The notes: generated by a model not told the origin, from the sequence alone. A stretch of 64,000 bases of DNA from Ochotona curzoniae (GCF_017591425.1 NW_024465885.1:36898501-36962500), one strand, 5' to 3'; counted from the stretch's first letter, positions 22,901 through 34,647 are shown. Made by a program: numbers and translations.

Positions 22901-23036
22901 TCTGTTGGTTTCATCTCTTCAAAACACTTTCTTCTGATGAAATCATTCAATGACTCGTAGATCATACAGTAGCATCATTTTGTTCAAGAAGGTTCTTGAT
23001 TTTCACTTCTTCAGCTACATGTTAGACATTTAATAG

Positions 23037-23280
23037 CATGTTGTTTAACTTCATGGTTTTGTTAATTTATTTTTTCTCCCTGATGTTGATTTTGTTTTGT
23101 GGCTCTTCATTTAAGGGGATGTATAGTAGCTGTTAATGGAGACTGTCATATCTAGTAACATGTTATTTAATTTCATGGCATTGTATATTTCTATTTTTCT
23201 CTCTATTGTTGATTTTGTATTATTACTTTTCATTTAAGGGGATGTACAGTAGCTGTGAAATGGAGGCTAATATCCAGATG
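23037..23280 (+). repeat. 122-bp tandem duplication in HAL1 3'UTR
   Basis: Unit 1 (23037-23158) and unit 2 (23159-23280) share 'CATGTT.TTTAA.TTCATGG', 'GTTGATTTTGT' and 'TTCATTTAAGGGGATGTA.AGTAGCTG'. Their divergence shows that the duplication is old and may be a family feature. Confidence 0.75.
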
Positions 23281-23554
23281 TGAGGATACAATGTAGTATG
23301 TATTTCTGCTTCCAGACAAAGATGGACTCACAATGAAACTGTTCACTGTATCTTGACAATAGGATTCTGGACTCTCTGCCATTGTCCATGCCCACAATGA
23401 TGGACATATGACTGTGTATGAAGTACTATATGTTAGTAATGATATAGAGAAACTAGGTGGGGGGATGGAATTGGGGAAGGGATAAGGGAATATGGAACTG
23501 TATCATAAAATGATAATAATAATAAAAAATACAAAAAAATGAATAAATCATTAT

Positions 23555-23818
23555 TGGGCTCAGTGGCTAAATGCTCACCAGTTCATGCCCACTCCTCTCC
23601 CCATCCAGCTCCCTGTTTGTGGCCTGGGAAAGCAATAGAGGAGGGCCCAAAGTCTTAGAACCCTACACGTGGCTTCAGATTGGCTCAGCTCTGGCTATTG
23701 CAGATGCTTGGAGAGTGAATCAATGGATGAAAGATTTTTCTCTCTATTTACTTTCTCTCCGTAAATTAGCCTTTCCAGTAAAAATAAAATAAATCTTTTA
23801 AAAAATAATAAAGCATTA
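23555..23818 (+). mobile_element. SINE abutting the HAL1 3' end
   Basis: The SINE body begins at about 23555 ('TGGGCTCAGTGGCTAAATGC') and includes 'CATCCAGCTCCCTGTTTGTG', 'CCTGGGAAAGCAATAGAGG' and tail 'CAGTAAAAATAAAATAAATC'. Its right flank AATAAAGCATTA (23807-23818) matches AATAAATCATTA at its left, which is also the HAL1 duplication. HAL1 therefore integrated at the SINE's pre-existing left duplication. The central part is internally deleted. Confidence 0.75.
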
Positions 23819-23984
23819 CTAATACTGCAAGAGTTTTCACTATTCCCTTGTTCTTATTTTTTGCACTGGGAAAACACATTATGTTGTTTACCTACTGTGA
23901 TTCGATGAGACAATATTTATAACCAAATAGCAATGGATATGGAAACCAAAAAATAGTATGCTCTGTACAAATCGAAGACGCCTA

Positions 23985-24290
23985 GAAATTGAAGAAAAGA
24001 TGATATTTATCTTTCTGGCTATGCCTTATTTCATTTGGCATAATCCAGTTGCAGCCATTTTGCTGTAAATGTCAGAATTTCATTCTTTTTGTGACTGAGT
24101 AATATTCCATCGTGCATGCACATATAGCACATATTCTTTATTCAACCATGAGCCTACCAAACTCTCCATGTTTTCACACTTATTCATTGAACTTCCATGA
24201 ACTCTTATCAATTGAACTGTTATTAACATGGGCGTGCAGTTAACTCTTTTTTAATTTGTTTGTATAAAATCAGCAGATTTCATGTGTTTT
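23985..24290 (-). mobile_element. Ancient L1 ORF2 C-terminal relic
   Basis: The complement of the conserved ORF2 end is visible: 'TATTCCATCGTGCATGCACA', 'CATTCTTTTTGTGACTGAGTA' and 'GGCATAATCCAGTTGCAGCC'. It pairs with the endonuclease/ORF1 part at 24672-25800; the reverse transcriptase region between them is gone. Confidence 0.6.
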
Positions 24291-24444
24291 ATGATTAAGA
24301 AGCATAGTTTATATGGGTAATAGTGAAATGTTGACATTCCCACATACTTCTTGGAGTCTGTGTCTCCCTTTAGCGCCATTAACAATTGTTCTAAATGGTG
24401 CCCTGACATTAGGTGTATATACAATTACTGTAGCTATTTCTCTC

Positions 24445-24671
24445 ATTTAAAAATACATTTATTTTTACTTTTATTTTCTGAAAGGTAGATTTTGCAGAGA
24501 GAGAAACAGAGACTAAGAAAGAAGCATTTCATCTACTGTTTTACTCCCCAAGCGGCTGCAAAGGCTAGAACTAAGACTATCCAAAACCAGGAGCCAGGAG
24601 CTTCTTCCAGGTCTCCCAAGGACTTCAGATATCCTCCACTGCTTTCCCAGGCCATAACAGAGAGCTGGGCA
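24445..24671 (-). mobile_element. SINE inside the ancient L1 relic
   Basis: 'TTTATTTTCTGAAAGGTAG', 'CAGAGAGAGAAACAGAG', 'CATCTACTGTTTTACTCCCC', 'CCAGGAGCCAGGAGC' and 'CCACTGCTTTCCCAGGCC'; the head is missing. It sits at the junction between the ORF2 C-terminal and endonuclease remnants. Confidence 0.75.
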
Positions 24672-25243
24672 TGATAGTTTTTGTGCTAAAGTCAACTTTG
24701 GTTGATGTTACACCTGCTCATTTTTCCTTTGTGGTGGCATGGAGTATCTATTTCCATCTTTTCACTTTTAGTTTATATGTATCTTTGTTGCTGAGGTGTG
24801 TTTCTTGCATGCAGGAAATAGATGGGTCATGTTTTTCAATACAGTCAGCTGATCAGTATCTTTAGATTGAGGAGCTGAGACCATTTGCATTCAAGATTAT
24901 GTCACTTGGTCCTGTAATTTTAACATAAATTTTCTCATTGTTTGCTTTAAATTTTCTTTGTAGCTTTACTAAGAAAGCCTTTACCTACGCCTTGTCTAAT
25001 TATGATGATTATCACTCTGTGTTTTTGTGTCGAATAGCTTTCAACTTCTGTTTTGGAAGGTCTTTATTTCTCCTTCACATAAAAAGTGAAAGATTTTCCA
25101 GGTACAGTATTCTGGGTTGACAATTTCTTTATTTCATGTCTCTCCATTCTCTCCTAGACTGCAGGGTTTCTGCTGGGAAGTCAGCTGCAAGCCTAATTGG
25201 AGCCACTCAGAAGGTATCTCGCCTTTTCTCTCAAGCATATGTT

Positions 25244-25280
<37 letters not shown>

Positions 25281-26100
25281 TGGAAAGGTTGGCTGTAATT
25301 TGTTGCAGTGTCAATCTTCTCTGGTCATGACTATTTAGCGTTGTCTGTGCTTCCTGTTCTTGGGCATTCCTTTTTTCCTTCATATTAGAGAAGTTTTCCA
25401 TTATTATTGTGCTAAATGAGTCTTCTAGTTCATTCTCTTTATCATGCCTTCAAGAATTCCCAAGACTGGTATGTTGGGTCATTTGACCATAAATCTTAGA
25501 CACTGTTTTTGGTTTTTCCCATTTCTTCTTCTTGCTTTTTGCCTGAACACAAGTCTTCAAAAGACTAATTGCCTGCTTCAATGTCTTCCGCCTCTCCGAG
25601 TCTGTTGTTAAAATGTTCCACTGTGATTTTTATTAGGTTCACTAAATTCTTCATTTCCAATATTTCATTTTAATTTCCCTTCAAAATGTCCCATGGAAGA
25701 GCTTTTCATGTAATGTATGGCTTTTCTTAATGTTTGCATTTTCTTCTTGCTGCTTTTTAGTAGCCTATGACAATTTCCTTCGAATTATTTTTTAGGTATT
25801 TCCTCAATGTTTTATCTTAACATTGCAATAATGAAGTGCTTTTGTGTTCCTTTGGGGGAGTCATATTGTCTCTCCCATTCATGTTACTTGTGTTCTCTGT
25901 TTATTCTTGAGCATTCCAAGAAGGGCTGTGAGTTTTCTCCTCTGATGGCTTTTTTCTTTGAATTATTTACTATGCCTCTGTGGCTTGATGGAGTGGCTCC
26001 TCCATTAGTGGGTATCTTGCTGTGTGTACTGGGAGTGGGAGTGCTCAAGTGTGTGCTGAGAGTCTAGGATGACACCCAACTTGGCCATGATGGAGCTCCT
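24672..26100 (-). mobile_element. Ancient L1 relic: endonuclease start, ORF1, 5'UTR
   Basis: Read on the minus strand from right to left: a G-rich leader (about 25980-26060), ORF1 remnants including the complement of 'CAGCAGAAACCCTGCAG' (about 25165), then the ORF2 endonuclease start, where CMQETHLSNKDTYKLK can be translated near 24775-24815 (the conserved 'QETHL' motif). Many stops. It contains a GT microsatellite. Confidence 0.6.
25246..25276. repeat. (GT)n microsatellite
   Basis: Uninterrupted GT run within the ORF1 relic. Confidence 0.95.
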
Positions 26101-26764
26101 CTTTGGTCATCACAGGAGAGACAATGAACACAACTGTCTGTAATCAACACCTCACTTTGTCTCTTTGAAGTGATCAACACCAAAGTTGGTGCTTCATTGG
26201 TGACATCCCTGAACCTCTCCAGCACATGTACCATGCAAGAGATTTGTGCAGTTCTCTATGTGCCCAGGGACCCAGCTACACCCTGCATACTATCACACAG
26301 TCACAGAATTATTTGGTTCTGTATGAAGATTTCCAGTCACAAGGAGCTGAAGCTGCACTTAGCCCCAGGTCTTCCCTGGGTGTGGAGCAGGTTTGCTCCC
26401 TGCACCAATTATCTATCAGTGCTCTGCCTTGGCAACTTGCTCTTCAGGTAAGTTGCCACAGTCCCAGGTGAATGCATTGTCCCCTGCCTGGCCACTGGCT
26501 CAGCACAGGGTATGAGGGAACACAGACCTATTTTCAGGGACCTATTTCACTGGGCTGCTTTCCAACCTTGATGGCAATGGCACAGCATGATGAGTTCTCC
26601 CCAGAGCCAGCTGTCATCTTTCAGAACTTCACAGACACAAACTTCCTTTCCTTAAAATTTTACCTTCACCTGTTTGACATCTAGATACTGAGTAGAAGAA
26701 TGGTTTTCCCAAATAACAATACCTTTATATCATCGGCAATCACACCAAGATTAAGAATAATCTG
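26101..26764. other. Intergenic or decayed L1 5' leader
   Basis: Moderately GC-rich with no stop-free frame beyond about 90 codons. It may continue the L1 5'UTR on the minus strand, but I cannot show it. Confidence 0.35.
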
Positions 26765-27035
26765 CGAGGCCAGCATTGTGTCATAGTAGGTTAAAGCCAC
26801 ACCTATGATGCTGGCATTCCTTAAGAGCTCACTGCTGATGCACTTGAAAAGCAGCAAAAGATGGTCCAAGTGCTTGGGCCCCTGCCTGCAAGTAGGAGGC
26901 CCAAAAGAAGCTCTTGCTGCCTGGCTTGAGCCTGGCTGTCAGCAATTTAGGGAGCAAAACACCAGATGGAGTATCTTTCTTTCTTATGTCTGTCTTCTCT
27001 GTATATAACTATGCCATTTAAAAAATAATCTGAGA
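26765..27035 (+). mobile_element. CSINE-like SINE, diverged
   Basis: 'GGCCAGCATTGTGTCATAG', 'GATGCTGGCATTCC', 'CAAGTGCTTGGGCCCCTGCC', 'CCAAAAGAAGCTC', 'CACCAGATGGAGTATC' and tail 'CTCTGTATATAAC'. The part around the 'GTGGCCTGGGAAAGCAG' block is decayed. Confidence 0.7.
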
Positions 27036-27311
27036 TGTAGTTGGGTTGTGATCTAAATGTGTCAAGCAACTGACTCTCCTTGGAAATGAATGATGTTCTC
27101 TTGGAGACAGTCATTTGGCTGGTTTTCCAACCACGGTACTCTTAACTGATTTTTTAGCATATTCGTCCAACACCACACCCTGGGTTTTGAAAATTTTTCA
27201 CATTTTCCTTCAGTAAATCTTTCCTCTCTGTGACTTCTCATAGAGCCCACAGGAACACTGTTCAGTGCATTCATCTGGGGGTAATGTCCAATAGCATAAG
27301 AACTACAGGCT

Positions 27312-28020
<709 letters not shown>

Positions 28021-28189
28021 AAAACTATAAGCCGGTCTATACCAAGGACAGATCCATTTCTAATGGTGTTCAGCAGTGAATATGCACTGTGACAAACTGC
28101 CCTAGGCACAAGGATTCTGGGGCAAACATGATTGGGAAATGCACAGGCAATGTTAGTACCTGTAAAATGAGATTAAGCGAGTTGGGTCA

Positions 28190-28760
28190 CCTCTGCTGCT
28201 TTGCAGATTTAAATAGACATTTCTCAATGGAAGACATATAAATGGTCAACACTGCATGAAAAAAAAAGTTCAACTAATCAAATGTTCCCTAATCATTAGG
28301 AAAATTCAAATCAAGCCATGATGAATTATCATTTCATTCTACTTAGATTGGATTAACAAAAGGATGAAGAGTAACAACTGCTGACAGAATGCGTGGCAAA
28401 GGGAAACTTCGCATACTATTGGTGAAAATGCAAATTAATACAAACATTATGGAAAACAATATGAAGGCTTCCTTAAAAGCTAATAATAAAATTAACTTAT
28501 GATCTAGCCATTCCACTCCTGGATATCTGTGCAAAGAAATGAAATTAGTCTGTTGCAACACATAAGCACTCACGCGTCTGTTACAACACTACTCACAATA
28601 TTCAGGAAATGGAAACAACCTAAGTGTCCACAAACTAATATACGGATTTTTTAAAATAAAAATTAAGCAAAAAAGGATGCCACAACTTAGATGGAACAGA
28701 GGTTAACTATATTCAGAAGTAAACCAGGCACAAGAAAAAATTAATTTAGCATAATATCCC
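28190..28760 (+). mobile_element. L1 ORF2 C-terminal relic
   Basis: The + strand carries the conserved run of the ORF2 end: 'ATAGACATTTCTCAATGGAAG', 'GGCAAAGGGAAACTTCGCATA' (zinc-knuckle neighbourhood), 'CCAGCCATTCCACTCCTGG' type block and 'AAACAACCTAAGTGTCCAC'. Frameshifts and stops are common. Confidence 0.65.
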
Positions 28761-28777
28761 AAAATCTGAATTTGTAG

Positions 28778-28912
28778 CAGCCAGTGCCATGGCATAGTAG
28801 ACTAGGCTGCTGCCTGTGGCACTGGCATCCTTAATGGGCACTGGTTTGTGTCCCAGTTGCTCCATTCCTAATCCAGCTCCCTGTTTGTAACCTGGGAAAG
28901 TACCTTAAAGAG
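28778..28912 (+). mobile_element. SINE head, 3'-deleted
   Basis: 'GCAGCCAGTGCCATGGCATAG', 'CACTGGCATCCTTAATGGGC', 'GTTTGTGTCCCAGTTGCTCC', 'TCCAGCTCCCTGTTTGTAACC', 'TGGGAAAG', then stops abruptly and L1 sequence resumes. Confidence 0.75.
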
Positions 28913-28914
28913 CT

Positions 28915-29200
28915 GACCTGCACTGTAGACCCAATAAATCTGAGATATCAACAGAACAGTCAGGCCACAGCTGTAAAACATACCCTCTTTTCATGAATGC
29001 ATGAAATATTCTCTAGGGCTGACCACAAACACGAGGTCATAAAGCAAGTCACAATGAAGATTGAAGCATCATGTATCTTTTCTGACCACAATGAAATGAA
29101 ACTAATGAAAATGAGAATATAACACAGCAAAACTTATGTGATACAGCAGCAAATGAATTACTATGAGAAAAAATTTATAGCATAAACCAACAGAGTAGAT
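28915..29200 (+). mobile_element. L1 ORF2 endonuclease-end relic
   Basis: 'CTGACCACAATGAAATGAAAC' encodes the SDHxxMKL motif that closes the L1 endonuclease domain, followed by remnants of the linker. It is out of order with respect to the ORF2 C-terminal relic at 28.2-28.8 kb, so these come from different insertions or a rearrangement. Confidence 0.55.
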
Positions 29201-29769
29201 CCCATATGCATATGAGCAGCAAGGACCAGTCCAGCAGTCTAATATTAGACTTCTCATTAACAATGCTAGATGTTCAAATTTTAAAAATTGTCACCCAAAA
29301 AAACTGTCATCAAAGTTCCAAAACTGAGATGGGAAAACTACAGTTTTCAGTCCAAATACAGCCTGTTGACATATTGGTACACAAAAATACTCACTCTTAT
29401 ACCTTCTATTTGTGATTTCTTTTAGAAAAGATGGTTCTTGAGACATTGTTATGATTATGTTCACTAAGCATTTGTTGTGACTCTTTGAGAATCTAATGTT
29501 TCTTTAAAATTTAAAAAGGAGATATTAAAACTTGTATGCATAAAATAAGGTTTGTGTACACTGAACATTGTTTTGACTAGAAACCATCACATAAGCTCAA
29601 GTGTGGAAATTTCCAGCACATGGTTTATGGTGTCAAGGCAATAATATTTGTAGCATCCTCATATAACAAAATGAGGTACAGCTTTACCATCACATGTAGT
29701 AATGGAATGTGATGATAATCATTACAAAAATTAAATACGATGATAAAGCCATTTGGAGAGAAATTTTAA

Positions 29770-30335
29770 AAACATGATATATGGTATGAACTAAAGCAGA
29801 TAAATCTGACATAGCGAAAATGATATAAATTAAATTCTGTGATTTGCAAAAAACATGGTCCCAACTGGAAACCATTACACTCAGTGAAATAAGCCAATCT
29901 CAAAAGAACAAAAATCACATTTTCTCTTAGATATGTCAACATACATGTGAAATACAAAGCAAATAGATATATAGGGGAACAAGTATATACATATATTCTC
30001 ATAGATGAGTTGTATAATGGAGATTAGCACATTGGAAAGTAAACATACATTGCAGTATGCATCTCTGCACCCAAATAAAAAGACTCTCAATAAAATAGTT
30101 AAATATATATTGACAGCATCATACCAGATTTTCTGTTTTGGCAATACCATCAATGCCACCATGCATTTAAATAGCAGAATGTTAAACTTATAACTATTAC
30201 TAAAGGACTATGCTACTGTAAGAGGAAATGGTGGGAGGAAAAGGGGGGGACAAAGAAAGGAGAAGGAAAGGGGAGAATCCCTCTACCCACAAAAGTGTAC
30301 CAGGCAATATAATAAAAATTTATTTAAAAAAACAA
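29770..30335 (+). mobile_element. L1 ORF2 end and 3'UTR relic
   Basis: 'AAACATGGTCCCAACTGGAAACC' type text, then 'CACTCAGTGAAATAAGCCAATC' (L1 'LSEISQ' end of ORF2), followed by a 3'UTR with a purine-rich tract (30222-30280) and an AATAAAAATTTATTTAAAA tail. Confidence 0.65.
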
Positions 30336-30619
30336 AAATAAATTAAACATGGAAAAAAGAAAATGCAGTAAGTGCAAAGTGTGTTTGATACACCTGACTT
30401 GACAAACATCCTATGTGAGCAACTCCATGAAGTATGCTGTGTGCCTGTTTATCCTTTTGGAACTACGGCTTATGTTGCTGTTCAGTATCATACTACAAAC
30501 TATAACCCAAGAGAAGATCAAACATTCAAAGCAGAGTTTACATTGAATGAGTATTGCTTTCATGTCTTTACAAAGCTGAAACCTCAGAAGCATAACCATC
30601 CTATGTTAGGAGACACCGG

Positions 30620-31040
30620 CACACTTTTTATTGTCTTGTGCTTTTTAAACTCTTTCTTCTTAACATTTTTCAGATTCATTTATTTCTATTGATGTTTCTT
30701 CAAGCTGTTTCTTCTTCCTCTACCATCCCAAACATGTTATAAAACGTGTCCAATAAGTGTCTAATTTCAGTTAGTATAGTTCTCAACTTCAGATTTTTAC
30801 ATTTGATTCTTTTTCAGACTTTCTACTTTGTTGGGGATTTTTCTCTGCTTTCAAGATTTTTCTCTATCTTTGGTTATTCAATGTCTGTGTTAGTTTATTA
30901 TCATATTTTCCTTTAAGTATTTCACCAAGTTTCCTTTAACATTCTGGAAATACTTATACTCACTTCTTTGAAGCCTTTGTCTATAACTTACATCATCTGA
31001 GATCAGTCAGGGCAGTTTCTCAAGTTGTCTGATTTTACTG
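30620..31040 (-). mobile_element. Possible ancient L1 5' region relic
   Basis: T-rich + strand text ('GATTCATTTATTTCTATTG', 'TCAATGTCTGTGTTAGTTTA', 'CTTCTTTGAAGCCTTTGTC') resembles the complement of old L1M ORF1/5' sequence. The match is by pattern only. Confidence 0.35.
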
Positions 31041-31089
31041 AGCACAAGTTGTGTTTTTCCTATGCATTAACACATCTGGCATTTTTTTG

Positions 31090-31250
31090 ACAATATACTC
31101 AGAGACGCAGAGAGCACCCGTCTGTATTGGTTCATTTCCCAAATGCCTGCAAGGGTCAGGACTGGATTGGACCAAAACAGGAAGACAAGATCCGAGTGTA
31201 AATCTTCCTTGTGAGTAGGACTCAACCATTTGAGTCATAACCTGAAACCT
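31090..31250 (-). mobile_element. SINE 3' fragment
   Basis: 'CAGAGACGCAGAGAG', 'ATTGGTTCATTTCCCAAATGC', 'AGGGTCAGGACTGGATTGGACC', 'GGACTCAACCATTTGAG'. Middle part deleted. Confidence 0.6.
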
Positions 31251-31384
31251 TAAAAGGTTTTCAGAATACTGAAATCAGGAAACAGCAGATTTAGACAACT
31301 TAAACATTATCTTAAGTCCTTATCCAAATATCTTCCCCAACGTTTGGGTTTTCAGCAGTTCTATTGGCTATTCCTTCCTCTTCA

Positions 31385-31678
31385 AGCGCCAGGATCGGTG
31401 CCGGTTCATGTCCCAGATGCTCCACTTCCCATCCAATCCCTGCTTGTGGCTTGGGAAAGCAGAGGATGATGGCCCAAAGCCATGGAACCTACACCTGCAT
31501 GAGACACCCAGGGGATGGGGAGATTCTTGGCTCCTGGCTACAGATAAGCTTAGCTCCAGCTGTTGGGGGCCACTTGAAGAGTAAGCCACCAGATGGACGA
31601 TCTTTCTGCTCTTCTTCTCTCTGTAAATCTGCCTTTCCAACAAAAATAAGAATAAATAAATCTGAAAAAAAAAAAAAA
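31385..31678 (+). mobile_element. CSINE-like SINE with A tail
   Basis: 'GATCGGTGCCGGTTCATGTCCC' (B box), 'CTTGTGGCTTGGGAAAGCAG', 'GGCCACTTGAAGAGTAAGCC', 'CTCTCTGTAAATCTGCCTTTCC' and a pure A tail at 31665-31678. Confidence 0.85.
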
Positions 31679-31689
31679 GACCTCCACCT

Positions 31690-31978
31690 CCACCTGTGGT
31701 GCTGGCTTCCCATAACAGTATAGGTTCATGCTTCACTTCCAATCCACTTCCATATTTATGGCCTGGGAAAACAGCAGCTCAAATCCTTGAGTACCTGCTT
31801 CCATGTGGGAGACTGGGAGGCAATTCCTGGCTCCTGGCTTAAAACAGCTCAGCTCAACTCCAGTTGTCACAACTGTTGGAATAGTGAACCAGCAGTTGGA
31901 AGCTCTCCCTCTTTCATTCTCTCTTGTCTGTAAGTTTGACTCTCAAATGAAAATAAAATCAACCTTTTGAAGAATAGG
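31690..31978 (+). mobile_element. CSINE-like SINE in tandem with the previous one
   Basis: 'GTGGTGCTGGCTTCCC', 'GTATAGGTTCATGCTTCAC', 'TTTATGGCCTGGGAAAACAGC', 'CCATGTGGGAGACTGG', 'GGAATAGTGAACCAGCAG', tail 'TCAAATGAAAATAAAATC'. More diverged than its left neighbour, so the left one is probably the later insertion. Confidence 0.8.
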
Positions 31979-32234
31979 GCAATATTGTTGTAACATTTTT
32001 TACCCACCAGCTGAGAACAATCTTAACTTTTTTGGTGATATTTTGTGATACATCATGAGCATTACAATGGAGAACTATGCAACTGTGGCAATTCATGAGA
32101 GAGTATATTTTCTACTGTGGTGCACAATGCAAGAGATAAAGTAAAAATTGCAAGAAGGAAAATGCAGATGTTATGCTGACAGTAACAAGAATGAAAATGG
32201 ATAAATATCTTTTATATGTGTATGTCAAACACTG

Positions 32235-32559
32235 AAGGATGGGACTAATGTAATGGCTCACTTGGCTAATTTTGCATCTCCACACATCCACATCCATATG
32301 GACACCAGTTAATGTCCTCGCTGCTTCAATTCCCATCCAGTTCCTGGCCTGAGAAATTAGTAGAGGATGGCCCAAGTCCTTGGGATCCTCCACCCACATG
32401 GAAGATCTGAAAAAAGCTCCTGGCATTGGATCAGCTCAATTATGATCATTGCAGGCTTTTGGGGAGTTGAACCAGTGAGTGAAAGATCTTTCTGTGTCTC
32501 TCAACTCTGTAAATCTGACTTTCCAATAAAATAAATAAATCTTTAAAAAAAAAAAAAAG
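32235..32559 (+). mobile_element. CSINE-like SINE with A tail
   Basis: 'GGATGGGACTAATGTAATGGC', 'GACACCAGTTAATGTCC', 'TTCCTGGCCTGAGAAATTAG', 'CCCACATGGAAGATCTG', 'CTCTGTAAATCTGACTTTCC' and 'AATAAATCTTT' followed by 14 A's. Confidence 0.85.
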
Positions 32560-32574
32560 GAGTTGGAAGGAAAC

Positions 32575-33795
32575 AGGGCTAACTGGACTATGCATCCCTT
32601 GCAAGCCACATTCACTTTAAAGAGAAATTCGTTAAACACCAGATTTTTCAACAGAAACATTACAGACTAGAAGAAAATGGAATTATGTATTCCAAGTTCT
32701 GAAAAAAAAGAATCTAGCAACCAAGAATTCTTCACCAGGAAACTATCTTTCATAAGTGAAGGCAAGATACAACTTCCTATAACAAGCACTGAAAGAATTT
32801 ATCACCATCAGACTGGCCTACAAAAATATGTTTAAGGAAGTCCTAAGTGCAGAAACAAAGAAATACATAGCTACCAATGAAACATGTGAAACTATGAAAT
32901 CACTAGAAAAAAGGACATAAAATATTCAAAAGAAATTATTTAAAATGACAGGACTGAGTTGTTACTCATCAATACAGCTTGCAGTGACTGACTCAGTGGA
33001 TTAAACAATGTGTTGACAACAAATTCGCTACATAAGTAAAGCTGAAAACAAAAGGACTGGAAAGGGCATTCTATCCAAATAAAAAGCAAAAACGAGCAGC
33101 ACAGGAAATGTTCATATCACACGAAACCACTGAGAGAGACAAGCGTAACAGCAGACTAGCCAAAGTATCAATTCAACAAGAAAATGAGACAATTATGAAT
33201 GTATATGCCTTTAATGCCAGAGAACCCCATTTTAAAGAACAGAATTCCATCTAAGGGGAAATTAAATGCCAATTAATTATGCCATTTTTATGACTGGATA
33301 GATCATCCAGAAAAGAAGTCACTAAGAAACATCAGGATTAAATTATACAATTCACAAATGGATATGGCATGCCTTCGTATAATCCATACAACAATGGTAG
33401 ACTAAACATCATTTTCACAGCACACAAAACAATCCTTTAGATAGACCTTGCATCAGATCACAAAAGAAGTATCAACAAATTCAGAAAATTTGAAACCATA
33501 TCATGTATCTTTCCTAAAAACAGTAACGCAAAGCTAGAAATCAACAAAGAAACAGTGAAAAAAAAAATGAAGATCATGAAGATTTTAAAACATGCTGATA
33601 AGAAGGAGCAAAGGGGTGAGTGAAAAAAATCAGAAATCAAGAAGGGAAAAGTTTACATTACTTGAAATTAATAAAAATGCAAACAAAGGAATCATATCAA
33701 CACTTATGGGACACAACAGCAAAAACCTTATTAAAAGAGAATTTTTCAGTGATCTTTACCTATATCAAAAAAAAAACCAGACTTTCCACTCTATT
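32575..33795 (+). mobile_element. Ancient L1 relic: ORF1 end through ORF2 endonuclease
   Basis: 'TTACAGACTAGAAGAAAATGG' and 'CAAGAATTCTTCACCAGGAAAC' are the decayed end of ORF1. 'ACCTTGCATCAGATCACAAAAG' near 33445 stands for the SDHK motif at the endonuclease end, followed by linker text 'ATATCAACACTTATGGGACAC'. No frame remains open for long. Confidence 0.6.
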
Positions 33796-34133
33796 TTATG
33801 GGATTTATTGGATATCTTTTTTTTCAGAATGTACAAGCTAATGGTTTTTACTGTGTTCACAGACTTGTGAATATAACTCATCACAGTTGTCTAATTTACA
33901 GTAGAAGGTGAGGTTTTTGATTTGAGACTTTTCAATAACATACCTACCTACAATTTCAACATCTTTATAAGCATCATTTAAGATACATCCTACAAGTTTA
34001 GGTATCAGTTGTTTTCATTTCATTCATCGCAAGGTGTGTTCTAAGCTTCTTCACGATTTCTTGTTTTGAACACTGATGACTTAACACATTGCTTGCTATC
34101 CACATGTTTTTGAAATTTCTGATTTTTCTTTTT

Positions 34134-34216
34134 TCTTTTTTTATTGTTAACATTGTATTATGTGATACAGTTTCATAGGCGCTGGGGATTCCCCCCACCC
34201 CTCCCATACCCCTCCA
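34134..34216 (-). mobile_element. Very short 5'-truncated L1 3' end
   Basis: The reverse complement is nearly the same as the last 85-90 bp of the intact L1 (42015-42100): the G-rich 'GGGGTATGGGAGGGGTGGGGG', 'ATCCCCAGCGCCTAT', 'AAACTGTA' and 'ACAATAAAAA'. Low divergence shows a recent insertion of the same lineage. A flanking 'TTCTGA' on both sides is a possible duplication. Confidence 0.8.
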
Positions 34217-34647
34217 TTGTGTTCTGAGCAAATAATTTTTGCTAATTCGGAACTTTTTTTACATATTAAACCTTGCGTCATGGCCCAACATGTAGCCAGT
34301 TTTGGAAAACGACCCATATGTGATTTAAATAATGTGTGTTTTGCTGTTGATTTTTACTATTGTTCAAATCTTTATATTCTTCTTGATCTACCTACTTCTT
34401 TCATCTGATATTGAAAGTGGACTTTGGATATCTTCAAACATTATTACTTCACAACATTTTCTCAGGTCTGTTGATCATTGCTTTCTAGTATTGAAAACGA
34501 GGGGGGGGAGGGTATACAGCATTAGGTTCTCACATTGAATATATATAATACATGATATTTTTTCCTTTATATAAATGAAAATAAATTAATCATTTTATAA
34601 GTATAAAAGCAGTGAGAAGGCAGTATCGAAATAAGAAAAAGCTAGCA

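Larger units (their letters stand above)
20508..23554 (+). mobile_element. HAL1-like half-LINE, near complete, with TSD
   Basis: The element runs from about 20522 to 23540 and is bounded by identical GAATAAATCATTAT copies (20508-20521 and 23541-23554). It starts with an L1-type 5'UTR holding CAAGATGGCGG, has an ORF1-like region (21673-22560), then only the beginning of ORF2 (a LNVNGL motif near 22738 and a CLEETHF motif near 22840, equivalents of the endonuclease N14 and E43 regions). It passes directly into a 3'UTR with a G-rich tract and A tail. Reverse transcriptase is absent. This is the known HAL1 plan: an L1 derivative keeping ORF1 and losing nearly all of ORF2, mobilised in trans. Confidence 0.8.
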
